Of a DNA stretch of 64,000 nucleotides, positions 9,250-19,978 are shown piece after piece. The position numbers were made by a program, and so were the translations under genes. The notes beneath the pieces were generated by a model, which saw nothing but the letters and a program-made list of their open reading frames with translations, searched no databases and was not told where the DNA came from. The first letter of the stretch is position 1, and the number at the start of each line of letters is the position of its first letter. Source of the stretch: Geosiphon pyriformis (Eukaryota > Glomeromycota > Glomeromycetes > Archaeosporales > Geosiphonaceae); the NCBI GenBank assembly GCA_016748015.1, contig JAAOMT010000134.1:1118451-1182450 (forward strand), given 5' to 3'.

Positions 9250-10345
9250 GGAATGTTATTGGTGGATGATGATGCTATTTGGTAATATGGTTTCAATTGA
9301 ATACCATGTGCTGCTTTGGCTAAAATTTTGTTGTCCTATCTTAATTTATAAGCTCCATTTCCAAGAATTTTTTTTATATGAAATAGTCCGTCCCATTTGG
9401 GGTCAAATTTTCCACTCCATTGTTTTTCTGCTTTGGTATGATGTAAAAGTACTTTGTCTCTAATCTTGAATTCAACTGGTTTGTCTGGTAGTTGCTTATT
9501 ATGTCTTTTTTTTTGTTTTTTTTGTGACTTTTGGATGTTATCAGCTGCTTTTCATTGTCTGTTTTCTAGTGTTTCTATTAAGTTATATGTTCTTTTCAAC
9601 AAAGTTTCTTGGAAATTATCTTCTGTTATTGGTTCGGTTAGATATGTATTGATCTCTATCTTAACTGGTAATATTGCTGTTCTACCATATACTAATTCAA
9701 ATGGTGTTGCTTGTGTAGTGTCTTGCTTTATTGTTCGATAAGCAAATAATACTGATAATATGAACAAATCTTATTTGTCCTGGTTTTTTTGGCTGAGTTT
9801 TGCTATTGCTTCACACAATGTTCTATTAAATCTTTCAACTAATCCATTGGTTTGTAAATGGTATGGTAATGATACTGGTTTTTTAATTCCAAATTGGTGA
9901 CTTAATTTTGCTAATGATCTGTTTACAAAGTGAGTTCCTTGATCTGATAGTAGTTTTTTTGGACATCCATGTTGACAAATCAAATCTTGATAAACGAATT
10001 TGGCAATGAATTCTGCATCTGCTCTTTGAATGGCTTTTGCTTTTGGTCATTTTGTGAGATAATTCATGGCTACTGCAATATATCTGTTGTCTCTGCTGGT
10101 AATTGTTAATAATCCAACTAAGTCAATTCCAATATGATCAAATAGTTGTCCTACTTTGATTGGTCTTAATGGTTCACTGGGTTTTGTTTCATCTCTTCTC
10201 TAACAAACATCACAATTCTGAACATATTAAATAATATCTGGATATATTAATGGCCAATAGTATCTTTTTCTTGTTCTTTCCATGGTTGTTTCTTTATGAA
10301 AATGTCCTGCTGTTGAATCTGAATGCATGTTGAATAATATTGTCT
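9250..10345 (-). pseudogene. Integrase, copy B
   Basis: Read on the minus strand: a His-rich start near 10330 (HFHKETTMERTRKRYYWP), IDLVG with the first catalytic Asp near 10120, LLSDQGTHFVN near 9950 (second Asp), and NGLVERFNRTLCEAIAKLSQ near 9830 with the Glu. The pieces 9771-9983 and 9552-9767 are open but in different frames, with a shift at about 9770. The C-terminal tail, with GKF and YKL segments, runs to about 9250. It is inactive as it stands. Confidence 0.9.
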
Positions 10346-10599
10346 CTTTCTTTGGTTCTGTGGCAACTCTTATTGGTTGATTTGGATTTCTTCTGTTTTT
10401 TTGGTAAAATATATCTTTATAATTAATAAAATATTTTGATTGTTGTTTGATATTATTTCACTCATTTTGAGATAATTTCTTCTTAAACTGTTAAGTATTT
10501 ATATAATGTTGTAGTTGTTGATATTTTTGTATGTTCATCTTTTGTTATATTTTTGTATTGAGATGTTTTAGATTTGTTTTATTTGCAACAAACTGTCAG

Positions 10600-11035
10600 C
10601 ATTTCTATTGTCTTTTTTCTTTTTATAATGTATAGTGTAAGTATATGGTGATAGTGCTATTTTCTATCTTGATTGTCTTCTATCTTCAAATTCTTGTTTA
10701 TGAAGTGCTGTTAATTTCTTGTGATCTGTGTATACATCAAACTTCTGGCTCAAGTATTCGCTCTATTTCATGACTGCCCAATAAATTGCTAAGTGTTTTA
10801 ATTCTGGTGTTCCATAATTTCTTTCAGCTGGAGTTAAACCTTGGCTGGCATATGCAATTGGATGTTTTCTTCCATCCGGTCCTCTCTGTGATAGTACTGC
10901 TCCCAATGCTTGGCCTAATGTATCAGTGGTAATGATGAATAGTTTGTTGTAATCTGGATATATCAGTACTGGAGCTTGTATAAGCTTTCTTCTCAGAATA
11001 TCAAAAGCTTCTTGTTGTGCTTCTGTTTATTTATA
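10600..11035 (-). pseudogene. RNase H domain, copy B
   Basis: The minus strand gives TTDTLGQALGAVLS near 10925, HPIAYAS with LTPAERNYG near 10840, EVYTDHKKLTAL near 10720 and YKKKKDNRNADSL near 10600. The domain follows the RT thumb directly. It carries stops at positions shared with the other copies, including the Trp codons near 10660 and 11026. The 10350-10600 stretch upstream of integrase is spacer with no clear domain. Confidence 0.83.
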
Positions 11036-11039
11036 TTTC

Positions 11040-11760
11040 ACATTTTTGGTTTGGAGATGATTGAGTGGTTAAGCTATCTTGGAAAAGTTTTTGATAAAGC
11101 GTCAATAATAGTCTGCAAATTCCAAAAATAATTTTAACTCTGTCACATTGGTTGGTACTGGAAAGTTCTTGACTATTTCTATCTTTTCTGGATCTATTTT
11201 GATGCCATCTTTGCTTACTATGTGTTCTAAAAAGTTTAATTCTGTCTTGCCAAAAAAGCACTTATTGGTGTTTAACTTTAGCTCTGCTTGTTGTAGCCTT
11301 TTGAACACTTGTTGTAGATAATGCAAATGATTATCGAATGTTTTGGAGAACACATTGGTGTCATCTAAATAAACAACTACTGATTTCCACAACAAGCTGA
11401 TATATACTATTTCTATTAGCCATTGGAATATGGCTGGCATATTTGTTAAGCCGAATGGCATCACTTCGAATTTAAAATTTCTCTCCTGTGTTGTGAATGT
11501 GGTTTTTTCTTTGTCTACTGGATTCATGACTATTTGCTAATAACCACTATTTAAATCCAATGTTGAGAACCATTTGTTTCCCCCGAAAGCATCAAATAAT
11601 TCCTGAATTTGTGGAATTGGATAGCTGTTTCCATGCATGACTCCATTAAGTTTTCTGTAGTCTATGCAAAGTAAATTTTCCCATTCTTTTTTCAGCGAGT
11701 ACTACTGGTAATGACCATGGACTCATTGATGGCTGAATTAGCCTGTTGTCAAGCATCTGG
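11040..11760 (-). pseudogene. Reverse transcriptase, copy B
   Basis: The palm is legible on the minus strand: SMSPWSLPVVL near 11710, a frameshift, LCIDYRKLNG near 11650, FSTLDLNSGY near 11560, then the open frame 11102-11527 with FEVMPFGLTNMPAIFQ and the catalytic VVYLDDTNVF motif with both Asp residues, followed by the NKCFFGKTELNFLEHIVSKDG thumb. The catalytic YxDD is intact although the frame is broken near 11700 and 11525. Confidence 0.92.
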
Positions 11761-13391
11761 TTGATTTCTTGATAAATGATCTTATGGCTGACAGGTAGTA
11801 CTCTGTATGCTTGTTGTTTTATTGGCATAGCATTTTCAGTTTTGATCTGGTGTTGAATAATGTCAGTTCTGCCAAATTTATTCTTGCTGGCAAAGATGTC
11901 ATTGAACTTGTTAAGCAACATCTTTAGCTGCATGTGCTGAAGTGGGTCTAAATTCCCCATGTTTATTTGTTCTAATTGTTCTGGTTGGAGCAAATAACAT
12001 TCATTTCGTTTATATATTGTTTGTGATATAATGTCAACATATCCACAAAGCTGTGGAAAGTCTGGAATGGGGTTTGGTGGTTGGTCCTCTATTTCAGTAG
12101 TTAAATGTCCTATGATGGTTCCTTTTGGTATCTCTATAATTTTTTCAGTGTTGTTGTAAATAGGAATTTTAATATGGCTGTAGTTTCTGGCTAGTATGTG
12201 GAGATTAATAAGTCCAATTTCTCCTGATTTACAACATGCTGCTTCTGCCTCAAAAATCTGGTTCTGATCTTTCACTTTCCTTTTTATGACTACCATATAC
12301 TGGTCATATGATGGAATGAAAATTGGTTGACTGGTGGAAATAATTTCTCCCTTGTCAATAATCCTTTCTTCCATCATATTAACTGGTATATCTACTCTAC
12401 TCATTAATCCAAATCCCTGTATCCCTCTTGCTGTTATTCCTAATTTTTTCCTATTTCCTACTGATACTAATTGAGCTATTTTGACCAGAGGCAGGAATAT
12501 TGCCTGCACTATCTTTTTGTTTGGCTCTATTACATAGGCCTTTTCTGAATTGTTTTGTAACATAGTAATGATATTTTTCACATATTTTGTGTCAATTATT
12601 CTTTCTCTGATGTTAATTCCTCTTTTTGATAGACTACTTCTAGATGCTAGTTGAACCATTGTGGTTGCTGGAATTTCCAGTGCTATTTTTAGATCAATGC
12701 AAGTGCACAAATGTGGTTCTAATTTGATGGCATCTTTTCCAGGATATCTCAGATCAAATCCTGCATTAGTATTATGCACATGTTCTGACATGATACCTTC
12801 ATTATTGTTGCTGAACCATTTTAGTTCCTGCTTTTTGGTGAGGTCAGGAAGTGTGATATATTGTTCGTAGTTTGAATTAGAGTTTGAATTGGAGTTTGAA
12901 TTTGAGTTGGAATCATTGTCATTGTTATTGCTATTTTGAATGGAGCTGGAACTGTTATTTTTGTCATCATTGTTGTCGGAGTTTGAGTCAGGATTGAAAA
13001 TTGATTCTAATTCTGATGTGCAGCTGCTGATTGGTTCTTCTTCTTCTAGGATTGTGTAGATCATGCAGATCAGTGGGTTGTAAATGAAATCATACTTATT
13101 ACAATATTGAAAGTCACATGGAATCAAACAGTGGTCACATAATTGAGTGTTTAACTGTGCTAGCTGCTGCTCCTGCTTTTTTCTTGTTAGTGCTAATCTT
13201 TGGTAGTGCTCATGGAATTCTTTGGGATTGTCCTTAACATTGCCAAAGATGTTAAATATTTGGATGTACTCAGGTTCAGGTAGCAACAGAGAATTGTTCT
13301 TTATTTCCAGTAATTTATTGATTGTTGTGCTTTTTGCTTTTGCACTTGCCATTCTCCAGAATTCATGCTTATCATGTAGGTATTCTTCCAA
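11646..13391 (-). CDS. 581-codon open Pol segment: Cys-rich end, dUTPase, pre-RT, RT start (copy B)
   Basis: This is the longest uninterrupted stretch of the family in the window. Residues about 84-112 hold LCDHCLIPCDFQYC, the last Cys-rich ribbon; residues 120-175 are acidic and then an (SN)n low-complexity run; residues 201-335 are the dUTPase. Residues 350-510 are the beta-rich pre-RT part with FPQLCGYVD; from 520 the RT begins, ending in a frameshift at SLPVVL. The start shown is simply the first ATG after a stop; the true Gag-Pol start would be far upstream. It is a fragment, not a host gene. The open frame through linker and dUTPase shows these belong to one polyprotein. Confidence 0.8.
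   Translation of the reverse strand: MEEYLHDKHEFWRMASAKAKSTTINKLLEIKNNSLLLPEPEYIQIFNIFGNVKDNPKEFHEHYQRLALTRKKQEQQLAQLNTQLCDHCLIPCDFQYCNKYDFIYNPLICMIYTILEEEEPISSCTSELESIFNPDSNSDNNDDKNNSSSSIQNSNNNDNDSNSNSNSNSNSNSNYEQYITLPDLTKKQELKWFSNNNEGIMSEHVHNTNAGFDLRYPGKDAIKLEPHLCTCIDLKIALEIPATTMVQLASRSSLSKRGINIRERIIDTKYVKNIITMLQNNSEKAYVIEPNKKIVQAIFLPLVKIAQLVSVGNRKKLGITARGIQGFGLMSRVDIPVNMMEERIIDKGEIISTSQPIFIPSYDQYMVVIKRKVKDQNQIFEAEAACCKSGEIGLINLHILARNYSHIKIPIYNNTEKIIEIPKGTIIGHLTTEIEDQPPNPIPDFPQLCGYVDIISQTIYKRNECYLLQPEQLEQINMGNLDPLQHMQLKMLLNKFNDIFASKNKFGRTDIIQHQIKTENAMPIKQQAYRVLPVSHKIIYQEINQMLDNRLIQPSMSPWSLPVVLAEKRMGKFTLHRLQKT
12387..12791 (-). pseudogene. dUTPase domain inside copy B Pol
   Basis: Residues 201-335 of the open Pol segment carry the five dUTPase motifs: AGFDLR (canonical AGxDL), ASRSSLSKRGI, IIDTKYVKNI, PNKKIVQAIF and RGIQGFGLMS. 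The uracil and phosphate-binding region is recognisable, but motif 3 has lost its two Gly residues and motif 5 reads FGLMS instead of FGSTG, so activity of this copy is doubtful. It is embedded in frame between the low-complexity linker and the pre-RT region. Confidence 0.85.
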
Positions 13392-14110
13392 TAATCACAA
13401 TGCTCATTTTCAGGCATTGTTGATTGGTGTTCCTTTGTGTACTTAGTCATTGATTAGGATTGTATACTGGCAGGTTTCATCACATGTTCCTTCATGCCCA
13501 AGAATGTCGTTCCACATTCCTTCATCCAGAAAGATCTCTCTACAAGCTAAACATGGGGTATTATCCTATTTTTTCACTTGTTTTGGTCGTTCAAAACATT
13601 CTAGAACATATGCTTGGCAGTAAAATTTGGGCACTATTAAGTATTCCTCATTGTCGCCACAGCATGTGCCCATTGATAACAATTTTTTGTCACAATTAAT
13701 GCATATAAGCTTTGGTCAATGATAGTTAGAGGGTTATAGTGGTGTATATTGATGAGAGGTATAATTGTTGGTGAGTAGTAACTCTTTTTCCTTCACTTTT
13801 CTTTTTCTTTTGCTGTTCTTTTTTCATTTCCAGCTTGGTGTTGGTTTGCTTTTGTCATTGTCAGTCCAGTTCAGGTCATCAGTTTCCCAGATAAGTTTTT
13901 CTCTTTGTTTTCCTTTGGTGTTGTCATCCCACAAAAGTATCAGCAGCAGTTCATTATGATCGTTGTCAGTTCACAAGACTTGATAGGCTTTCTAGGTAGG
14001 TTTTTTCTCTTCTTTCTCAAACTTGATGAATGGTGCTAATATGTTGATGGTCTTGAAGTGGCCACACATGGCTGGTACACATGTATGTCAATTATTTTGG
14101 TTGAGTTGGA
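13392..14110 (-). pseudogene. Cys-rich module, copy B
   Basis: The minus strand repeats the Cys-pair segments of copies A and C, here broken by stops: CDKKLLS near 13685, a Cys cluster with YPN near 13590, CLAC near 13540 and GMWNDILG near 13515. The more proximal part is Lys/Glu-rich (13780-14000). Function unknown. Confidence 0.6.
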
Positions 14111-14129
14111 GCTCTTGCATTGTCCAATC

Positions 14130-14530
14130 CAGTATGGCATTTGTTTTAGTAAGCCAGTCATTACCAACTAGTGCTTGGTATTAAGTGGCTTCTATCACCA
14201 AAACTTTGATAGGGACTATAATGTTATTGACTTCAAAAAGGAAGTCATCAATCTCGCCAATAAGAGTTTTGGTTGCTCCATTGGCTGTGATGATCCTTGC
14301 ACTGGCAGCTCAGTCAACTTGGTGACTTAATTGATCCATGAGTTGTTTGGTGATGATGCTGCCAGCTGATCTACTATCTAAAATCAGTTTGATATACTGA
14401 CCATCAACTTTGGCATCAGTATACATCATAGTTATTGGTTTGGTGTCCAGAGCAGCTCTACTAAATAATAGAACTAATGTGATTTCTTCAAGTTCAAATG
14501 GGAATATGGCAGCAAGTGATTCGTCTTTGG
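14130..14530 (-). pseudogene. Retropepsin-like protease, copy B
   Basis: On the minus strand LILDSRSAGSIIT lies near 14385, followed by ITANGATKTLIGEIDDF near 14270 and VGNDWLTKTNAILDW near 14150. The expected catalytic Asp-Ser-Gly reads Asp-Ser-Arg, a single G to A change from GGA. The protease would cut Gag-Pol. Confidence 0.82.
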
Positions 14531-15032
14531 TGCTGGCAGTTGGTGGAATGTTGTAAGTAAGTGGTTTCTGGTTGGTTTTCTGTTTGCTGAATGCAGCATC
14601 TTCTAAGGTAACCAGAAAACTTAAGTAGTTCTGAGAACTCAGGTTTTGGTTATATCTAGTTCCTGAATTCCACTGGTGTGATTCTGATGGTTAATTTGAT
14701 GAACTGGGGATCAGTTAGTGAACCACTATTGCTGATCTCCAGTTTTGGATTACTTGGGATTTGGGGTTTTCAGATGTTATTGTAGATGGGTTTTGGAGTG
14801 GTATTTGAATTGATTGTTGTGATTGATAGACTATTTGTGGTTGTGGTTGATATATTATGGATGGCTGCAGTTGATATAATTAAGGCTGATATACTGGTGT
14901 TTGATAAATTGGTGGCATTATTGGCAAGTAAGCAGATTGATATTGATTTTGATTTGAGTAATAATTCGGAGTTGGGAACTGGTGATTGGGATTCCAATAT
15001 TGATTTTCCGATCATGAATTACTATAAGCATG

Positions 15033-15074
15033 GCAATTGGCTCTAATGTGACCTTGTTTACCACAGTTGTGGCA
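15033..15074 (-). pseudogene. CCHC zinc knuckle of Gag, copy B
   Basis: Minus-strand codons give CHNCGKQGHIRANC, a perfect CX2CX4HX4C nucleocapsid knuckle that would bind element RNA. It follows gag and precedes a Gln/Tyr/Pro-rich spacer leading to the protease. Confidence 0.88.
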
Positions 15075-15174
15075 GATTTGCATTTCTTGTTGCCACAGCT
15101 GATTTATTAATGATAATGAATGCGACTGATTTTGGAAACAATTCACGTTTTCCTAATTATTACATTGTTGAGGA

Positions 15175-15812
15175 GGCTGATAAATTGGGTGATTGTCAGC
15201 TAAGTATCTCTCTAATTTCTGATTAATAGAATCACTGAATTGTTTCAGTTTAGAATTCAAGTTAGATGATCCATTCATTACTAAATTCACAGTTTGGGCA
15301 TGGTTGGCTTTTAATTCAGCAGCTTCAAAATTTCTAGCATAAGTAACTACAGTAGAAAGGTCTACTAGATGTATTGGATGTACTCATTGGAGGATGCTGC
15401 TGTGTAAGCCTCTAATGAACTGATTTAAAATTTGTGGTGCTGTAAAGTAATCAGCTTGGATAGCTTGAATTTGGCGCAGATTTCTGTGGAAGCATTCCAA
15501 GTAAGTGGTGACTGTTTCTGTGTCCTCTTGTTTTAGGGTGGTAAAAGTACTTGCCAGGCAGTTGATGCTGTTATTATCACTGAAATATCTTAGGAATTCT
15601 ATTTTAAATGCATTAAAATTTTGGGGTTTTTGGGCCAAGCTATAATACCATGAGTTGACAGTATTTTTTAAAAAATATGAGATGACTTGCATTGTTCTTG
15701 CATCATCCCAATTATTTGCAGTGATGGCTTTGGTGACATCATTGATCCATGTCTGGGCATTGTCCTCTTTGCCGGTGAACTTCTCAAGTTTTGCAATTGG
15801 TGTCAAAGCCAT
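15175..15812 (-). pseudogene. Gag capsid domain, copy B
   Basis: The open part (15384-15812, 142 codons) starts MALTPIAKLEKFTGKEDNAQ and has the retrotransposon-gag signatures AQTWINDV, VISYFLKNTVNSWY, FLRYFSDNNS and YLECFHRNLRQIQ, then QILNQFIRGL. After a break the rest continues to about 15175 (ALNSKLKQFSDSINQKLE). It builds the virus-like particle. A Pro/Gln-rich stretch (about 15813-16240) lies directly upstream. Confidence 0.9.
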
Positions 15813-16536
15813 TAGTGCAATTGGTGCTGTTGTTGTATTGGTGGTTGAAGCTGTTGTTGCAGTTGCTGAACTGGTTGCTAGATAAGTTGCTGTAGTGGTG
15901 GCTGTTAAAAGGGTATTTGCTGTTGTTAAATCAGTTCAATAATTGGTTCAATTGGTGGCTGATCAATAACAATATTCGGAAGTAAGTTGTGTTGATTAAT
16001 TAAGTTGGGGTTTCGGTTGTTTTGATTTGGCAGAGTTTCGATTTCTGGATTTTAATCTTGCTGAGTCTTAAAATTCGGGATCCCAATATCTGGGTTCTCA
16101 GTAATTGGGTTCTGATATATGAATTCTTGATCTTCAGATTCTTCTTCCTCTTCTTTTTCTTGTTTTTTTTCCGATTTGGTTGGTTCTCATGGATCAGTAA
16201 TTCCGAAATTTGGTTGAGGTGGTGGTAATTAAACTTCTGATAGCATTGGTGATCTCAATTTGAATTTCTTGAAGTATGCGCCATATGGTCTTAATAGATC
16301 TTTTTTTTTTGTTTACTTTGAAATGGAAATTGTCCAAATGTTGATGTTATGTTTGATGTAGACATGCCTGCTAATGCGATATTAATGGCATTTCTAGGAG
16401 TATAATGATATGATGAATTTGTAAGTAATTTAATTCTGTGTTTCTTTTAAGTAAGTGGTTGGATCTGTTGAAGTGTTACTGCTGGTGTTTGTAATTTTTC
16501 TTTGCCTTTACTGACATAAGTGATTAGGTATCTTTG

Positions 16537-16800
16537 TTATGTATAATGTTCAATTTTTTTATTAATCTCAGTGATGATGGATGTAAAATTATAATTTGTT
16601 GGTAAGCTGGTGTTTTGGATTAATTTGTGGTAAAAAGTTTCTATCACTGATTCAGTGTTTATTGGTGTTTCTAACAAATAGGCAATTTTTTTGTTGACAT
16701 AAAAATTGAAGGCTGATTCTGTTGATATCTGATTGTGGTTCAATCCCAAGTATTAACAGTAGTGTTAAAATAAAAATTTCACAAATCCTAAATGGTTTGC
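16537..16800 (-). pseudogene. Upstream ORF near the 5' LTR, copy B
   Basis: A short frame between the primer binding site and gag reads LNHNQISTESAFNFYVNKKIAYLLETPINT. It aligns with 22850-23160 of copy C. No ATG starts it. It may be the N-terminus of a long Gag or a leader peptide. Unknown family. Confidence 0.5.
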
Positions 16801-16867
16801 TCCTATACTTTCTGATTCTGCCACTGTTGATTTATTTGTTGGTACTAGTTTTCTGTAAGATTATACT

Positions 16868-16882
16868 TCACAGGAAGCACCA
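16868..16882 (-). other. Primer binding site, copy B
   Basis: Two bases inside the 5' LTR end the minus strand reads TGGTGCTTCCTGTGAAG. TGG at the start pairs with a tRNA 3'-CCA. The tRNA identity cannot be fixed by eye. Confidence 0.6.
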
Positions 16883-16884
16883 AA

Positions 16885-17624
16885 TGTTACAGATGTTTAC
16901 TTGGTTGTTGGAGTAAATAACAAACCCATAACTTGGTGCTCAAGGCTGTTGTTGATGATGAAAATCTGAAGATGAGTTTATTTGAAGGTTTTAGTTGAGT
17001 GTCCTACTCTTATTTCTGGGTCTTTTATCAATGCTATATCCTGACATCAGTACTCTGTGCATTAATCTTTAATAGAGTTAGTAATAACAACAATTAAAAC
17101 AAGAAAATAAAAGAAATAACATAAAATAAGCCAAGGCAATGAACAAGTTAGTATTCCATCAATAGTCATGATCAAGAGCTATTGGTATAGTGTAATTACA
17201 TATCAATGATTATCAACATGAAGTGTTGATAGTGGAGAGTGGAATTGGATAGTGAATGATTTTTTTTTATTTATTATTTGTAAATGGAAGATTTCTAACT
17301 AATGGATTCTTCTCTTTTTATTTCTACTGCTACTGCTATATATATATGATTGATGTTTTATGAGATCACTTATATTTCTGAGCAATGTGCTATGATTTCT
17401 TGAGCAATGTTCATATTGCTAAGCAATGTGCTCTAATTTTCTAACATCACTCCACATTGCTAAGCAATGTGCCATGTTTTCTGATATTGCTCCACATTGC
17501 TAAGCAATATGCCATAATTTTTAATATTGCTTCATATTGCTAAACAATATGCTCACATGCTAAATACTATTCTCTTATTGGTCCACTATTTTCTATATCT
17601 GTTTTCTTTCTTTTATGAGTAACA
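16885..17624 (-). repeat. 5' LTR, copy B (740 bp)
   Basis: Plus-strand ends are TGTTACAGATG and GAGTAACA. It matches the 3' LTR except for a 128-bp deletion (partner 7703-7830) at an AGT microhomology and scattered changes. The GAGCAATGTG-type palindromic U3 units lie at about 17370-17560. Confidence 0.92.
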
Positions 17625-17628
17625 CTAT
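17625..17628. repeat. Target site duplication, right of copy B (CTAT)
   Basis: CTAT follows the LTR end and matches 7583-7586. Confidence 0.8.
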
Positions 17629-18106
17629 TAGCTTGTTATTTCAATGTGTAATAGTATTTTTAATAACAAGTATTTTAGCTAAAATAATACTGTTAATTTT
17701 TATTGTAATTATTTTTCAAATTTTTTTATTATTATAAAGATATTTATTTAGTTTAATTAAAACATAGTTATATATAATATTATAATATTTTTTATTGTAT
17801 TTAAATATATATTAAAATTATGTATTAATATAATTTATTATATTTTGTTTTTTTGATATGGTATTTTATATATATTAATTAAATAAAGTTTTTTTATTTT
17901 TTAAATTATTTAATAATTTTTTTATAATATATTTTACAATTAATTATATTTAGGAAAAAACTTCTTTCTCTTCTACCTCCAAAAATTCTTAAAAAGCATA
18001 TTTTCTGAAAAAAAAGTTTTTTAATTTTTCTTGTTAGTTTTCTTTCAATATTTCTTTAAATAATAACCCTTTTATTGTGGATTTAAAGACTACTTCAGGT
18101 GGTGAT
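17629..18106. other. AT-rich stretch before LINE ORF1
   Basis: Very AT-rich, no gene seen. It starts with an inverted repeat (CTTGTTATT and AATAACAAG, 17632-17662). Some of it is probably the LINE 5' UTR; the LINE start cannot be placed. Confidence 0.5.
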
Positions 18107-19978
18107 ATGTCAAAAAAGAAGGTGTCCAAAAGTGCTTTCCATGGTCCTGTTGATGGTTCTTTTACTTAAAAGAAGAAAGTAGTTCTTGGAAATATTAAAC
18201 ACTCTAATAATGAGAAGAATATTTCTTTGAATAAATCTGGGCTTAATAATAGTGTGTATTCTGATGTGAATAGTTTGTCTGGTAATGATAAGGATGTTAG
18301 CATGGCTGGTGTAAATAGTGAGTCTCTTCTGGGTTCGGCTGCAACTACTCTCAAGACAAAATGTATCAATATTGGTATAGTGTTTGGCTCTCCTCTTGGC
18401 TCTCCTGATTTTACTATGAATAATGATGAAATTGCACTTCCTCTTTGCTTGTCTATCTCTCTGAAAAAAAAGTGGATTGATCCAAAGATCATTAAAACTC
18501 TGGTGGAAGTGTTAGTCAGGAAGTCTTTTGCTTTGGATATTAATCTTTCAGCAGTGGTTGGCAAATCTGCCACAGCAAAAACCCAACTCATCAGAAAAAT
18601 TTTTTCATCAGTCAATGGTTTTGGGGGGGCCACTACTCCCTCAAAATTTGAAGAGATCATTTGATCTATTTTTACTTCTGAAGAGAACATGAATAAGGCT
18701 GCTTTATTGGCCAAAGAAAAAGGGATTAATGTAAATAGCAATCTCAAAGACAAGGAATTTGTTCAGATTGAGCTGTGGTCATAAAAAAAATTCTCATGGA
18801 TATGCCTAAGGAAATAATTATCACTGCAGTATCTAAATTTGGTAATATTAAGTCGATTAGAGTTTAATTGATTGGCATATGGCAAAAGACTGGTAGAATT
18901 TGCTAGTTCAGATTAAGCTGAGCAACTGGCATCTAGATAGTCCTTCCTCATTGAGAAAAACTCTGTGCACGTGGCTATAGCTGTAAGAGATCATGAGACT
19001 TGGGCTTTTAGGGATCAGTTTAAAGTACTCTTGTTTACTCTATCAGTGGGAACAATGGCACATAATCTTGGCACTCTCTTGAATAGAGCTGGTGGAAAAA
19101 CATGTGTAATCAATCATTCTGTTGATATTGGAAATAAGATCTATTGTGCTATGATTGGCTTTGAATCTGAAGAGGATTTGGAGTTTGCTTATTGCATTGA
19201 GCCAATATTTAGTGGTGTTAAACTTTCTTGGGCAAGAATAGATCTGGTTTGGTGTGAGTGTTGTGGAAAATTTGGTTATTCTGTTTTGAAGTGTAATGCC
19301 ACAATTACATCTACTTTCAAGTCATACAAACCATTTAAAAAAAGTACTTTAGAGGAAAATTGCCTTCGTCTGGCTAAATTGTATGCCAAGAAGAACATCT
19401 CCATCTTTCATCTAGCTGCTTTTGGTGACAGATCTTGGGCTCAAGTAGTTCTGGCTGCATTCACCTCTCATGATCACTCTGCTGGAACAGATTCTGGTCT
19501 CTTTCTTATTGTTAGTATAGATTCTGATGGCAAATACCCCTTTCTCACTTTATTGGACTCTTTTTTAGATGCACATTTGTTAATATTGGAACACTTTCTT
19601 AAGCTTTTGTCTAATCAGATGTTGGACATTGTAAAATGGTTAAATGGTGTTGTACTGGTACCTTTGGTGCCCATCTCTCATTAGAGTTCTTTAACTTCTA
19701 TCTCTTAATCTCCTATTTCAGTTTTATTTGCAGTTGTAGATGCTAGTGTGGATTTGAATATGATTTTAGATGTTTCTGATGCTCGTCCTGCACCTTCTTC
19801 TCTTGTTGATAATGATGCCTCAGTTTTTAGCTCAAGTAGTGCGAGAGTGTTAATTTCCAAGGTTAGCAGTCTTGAGTCAAAATTGGTGGCTCTTGAAGCT
19901 TCTGTTGGTTCTGTTTTGAAGAAGTTAGATCTGTTGTGTGCTGGCTTGGGTTTCCAGAAATTTTCTTTATCTCAATGA
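18107..19978 (+). pseudogene. LINE ORF1, RNA-binding protein with zinc knuckle
   Basis: The frame starts at the ATG at 18107 and is broken by a stop at about 18167, a TGA at 18662 and shifts near 18780 and 18940. Recognisable parts are a helical stretch (LDINLSAVVGKSATAKTQ), an RRM-like region (about 18790-19230), a degraded CCHC knuckle at 19253-19294 in which the His is now Tyr, and a coiled-coil end (SLESKLVALEASVGSVLKKL, 19865-19930). It would coat LINE RNA as a nucleocapsid-like partner of ORF2. Its stop codon overlaps the ORF2 start. Confidence 0.85.

Larger units (their letters stand above)
7587..17624 (-). mobile_element. Ty3/gypsy LTR retrotransposon, copy B (complete, 10.0 kb, degraded)
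   Basis: A full-length element on the minus strand with both LTRs, a primer binding site, polypurine tract and flanking CTAT duplications. From right to left it shows the upstream ORF, a Pro/Gln-rich part, gag, CCHC knuckle, protease, Cys-rich module, dUTPase, RT, RNase H, integrase and accessory ORF. Its 581-codon open stretch (11646-13391) is the longest intact piece of Pol among the three copies. The LTRs differ by a 128-bp deletion and many point changes, so the insertion is old. Confidence 0.95.

Noticed and set aside
18166-18753. 195-codon minus-strand frame
   Set aside because: It lies antisense to LINE ORF1, which matches known LINE protein features; a shadow frame.
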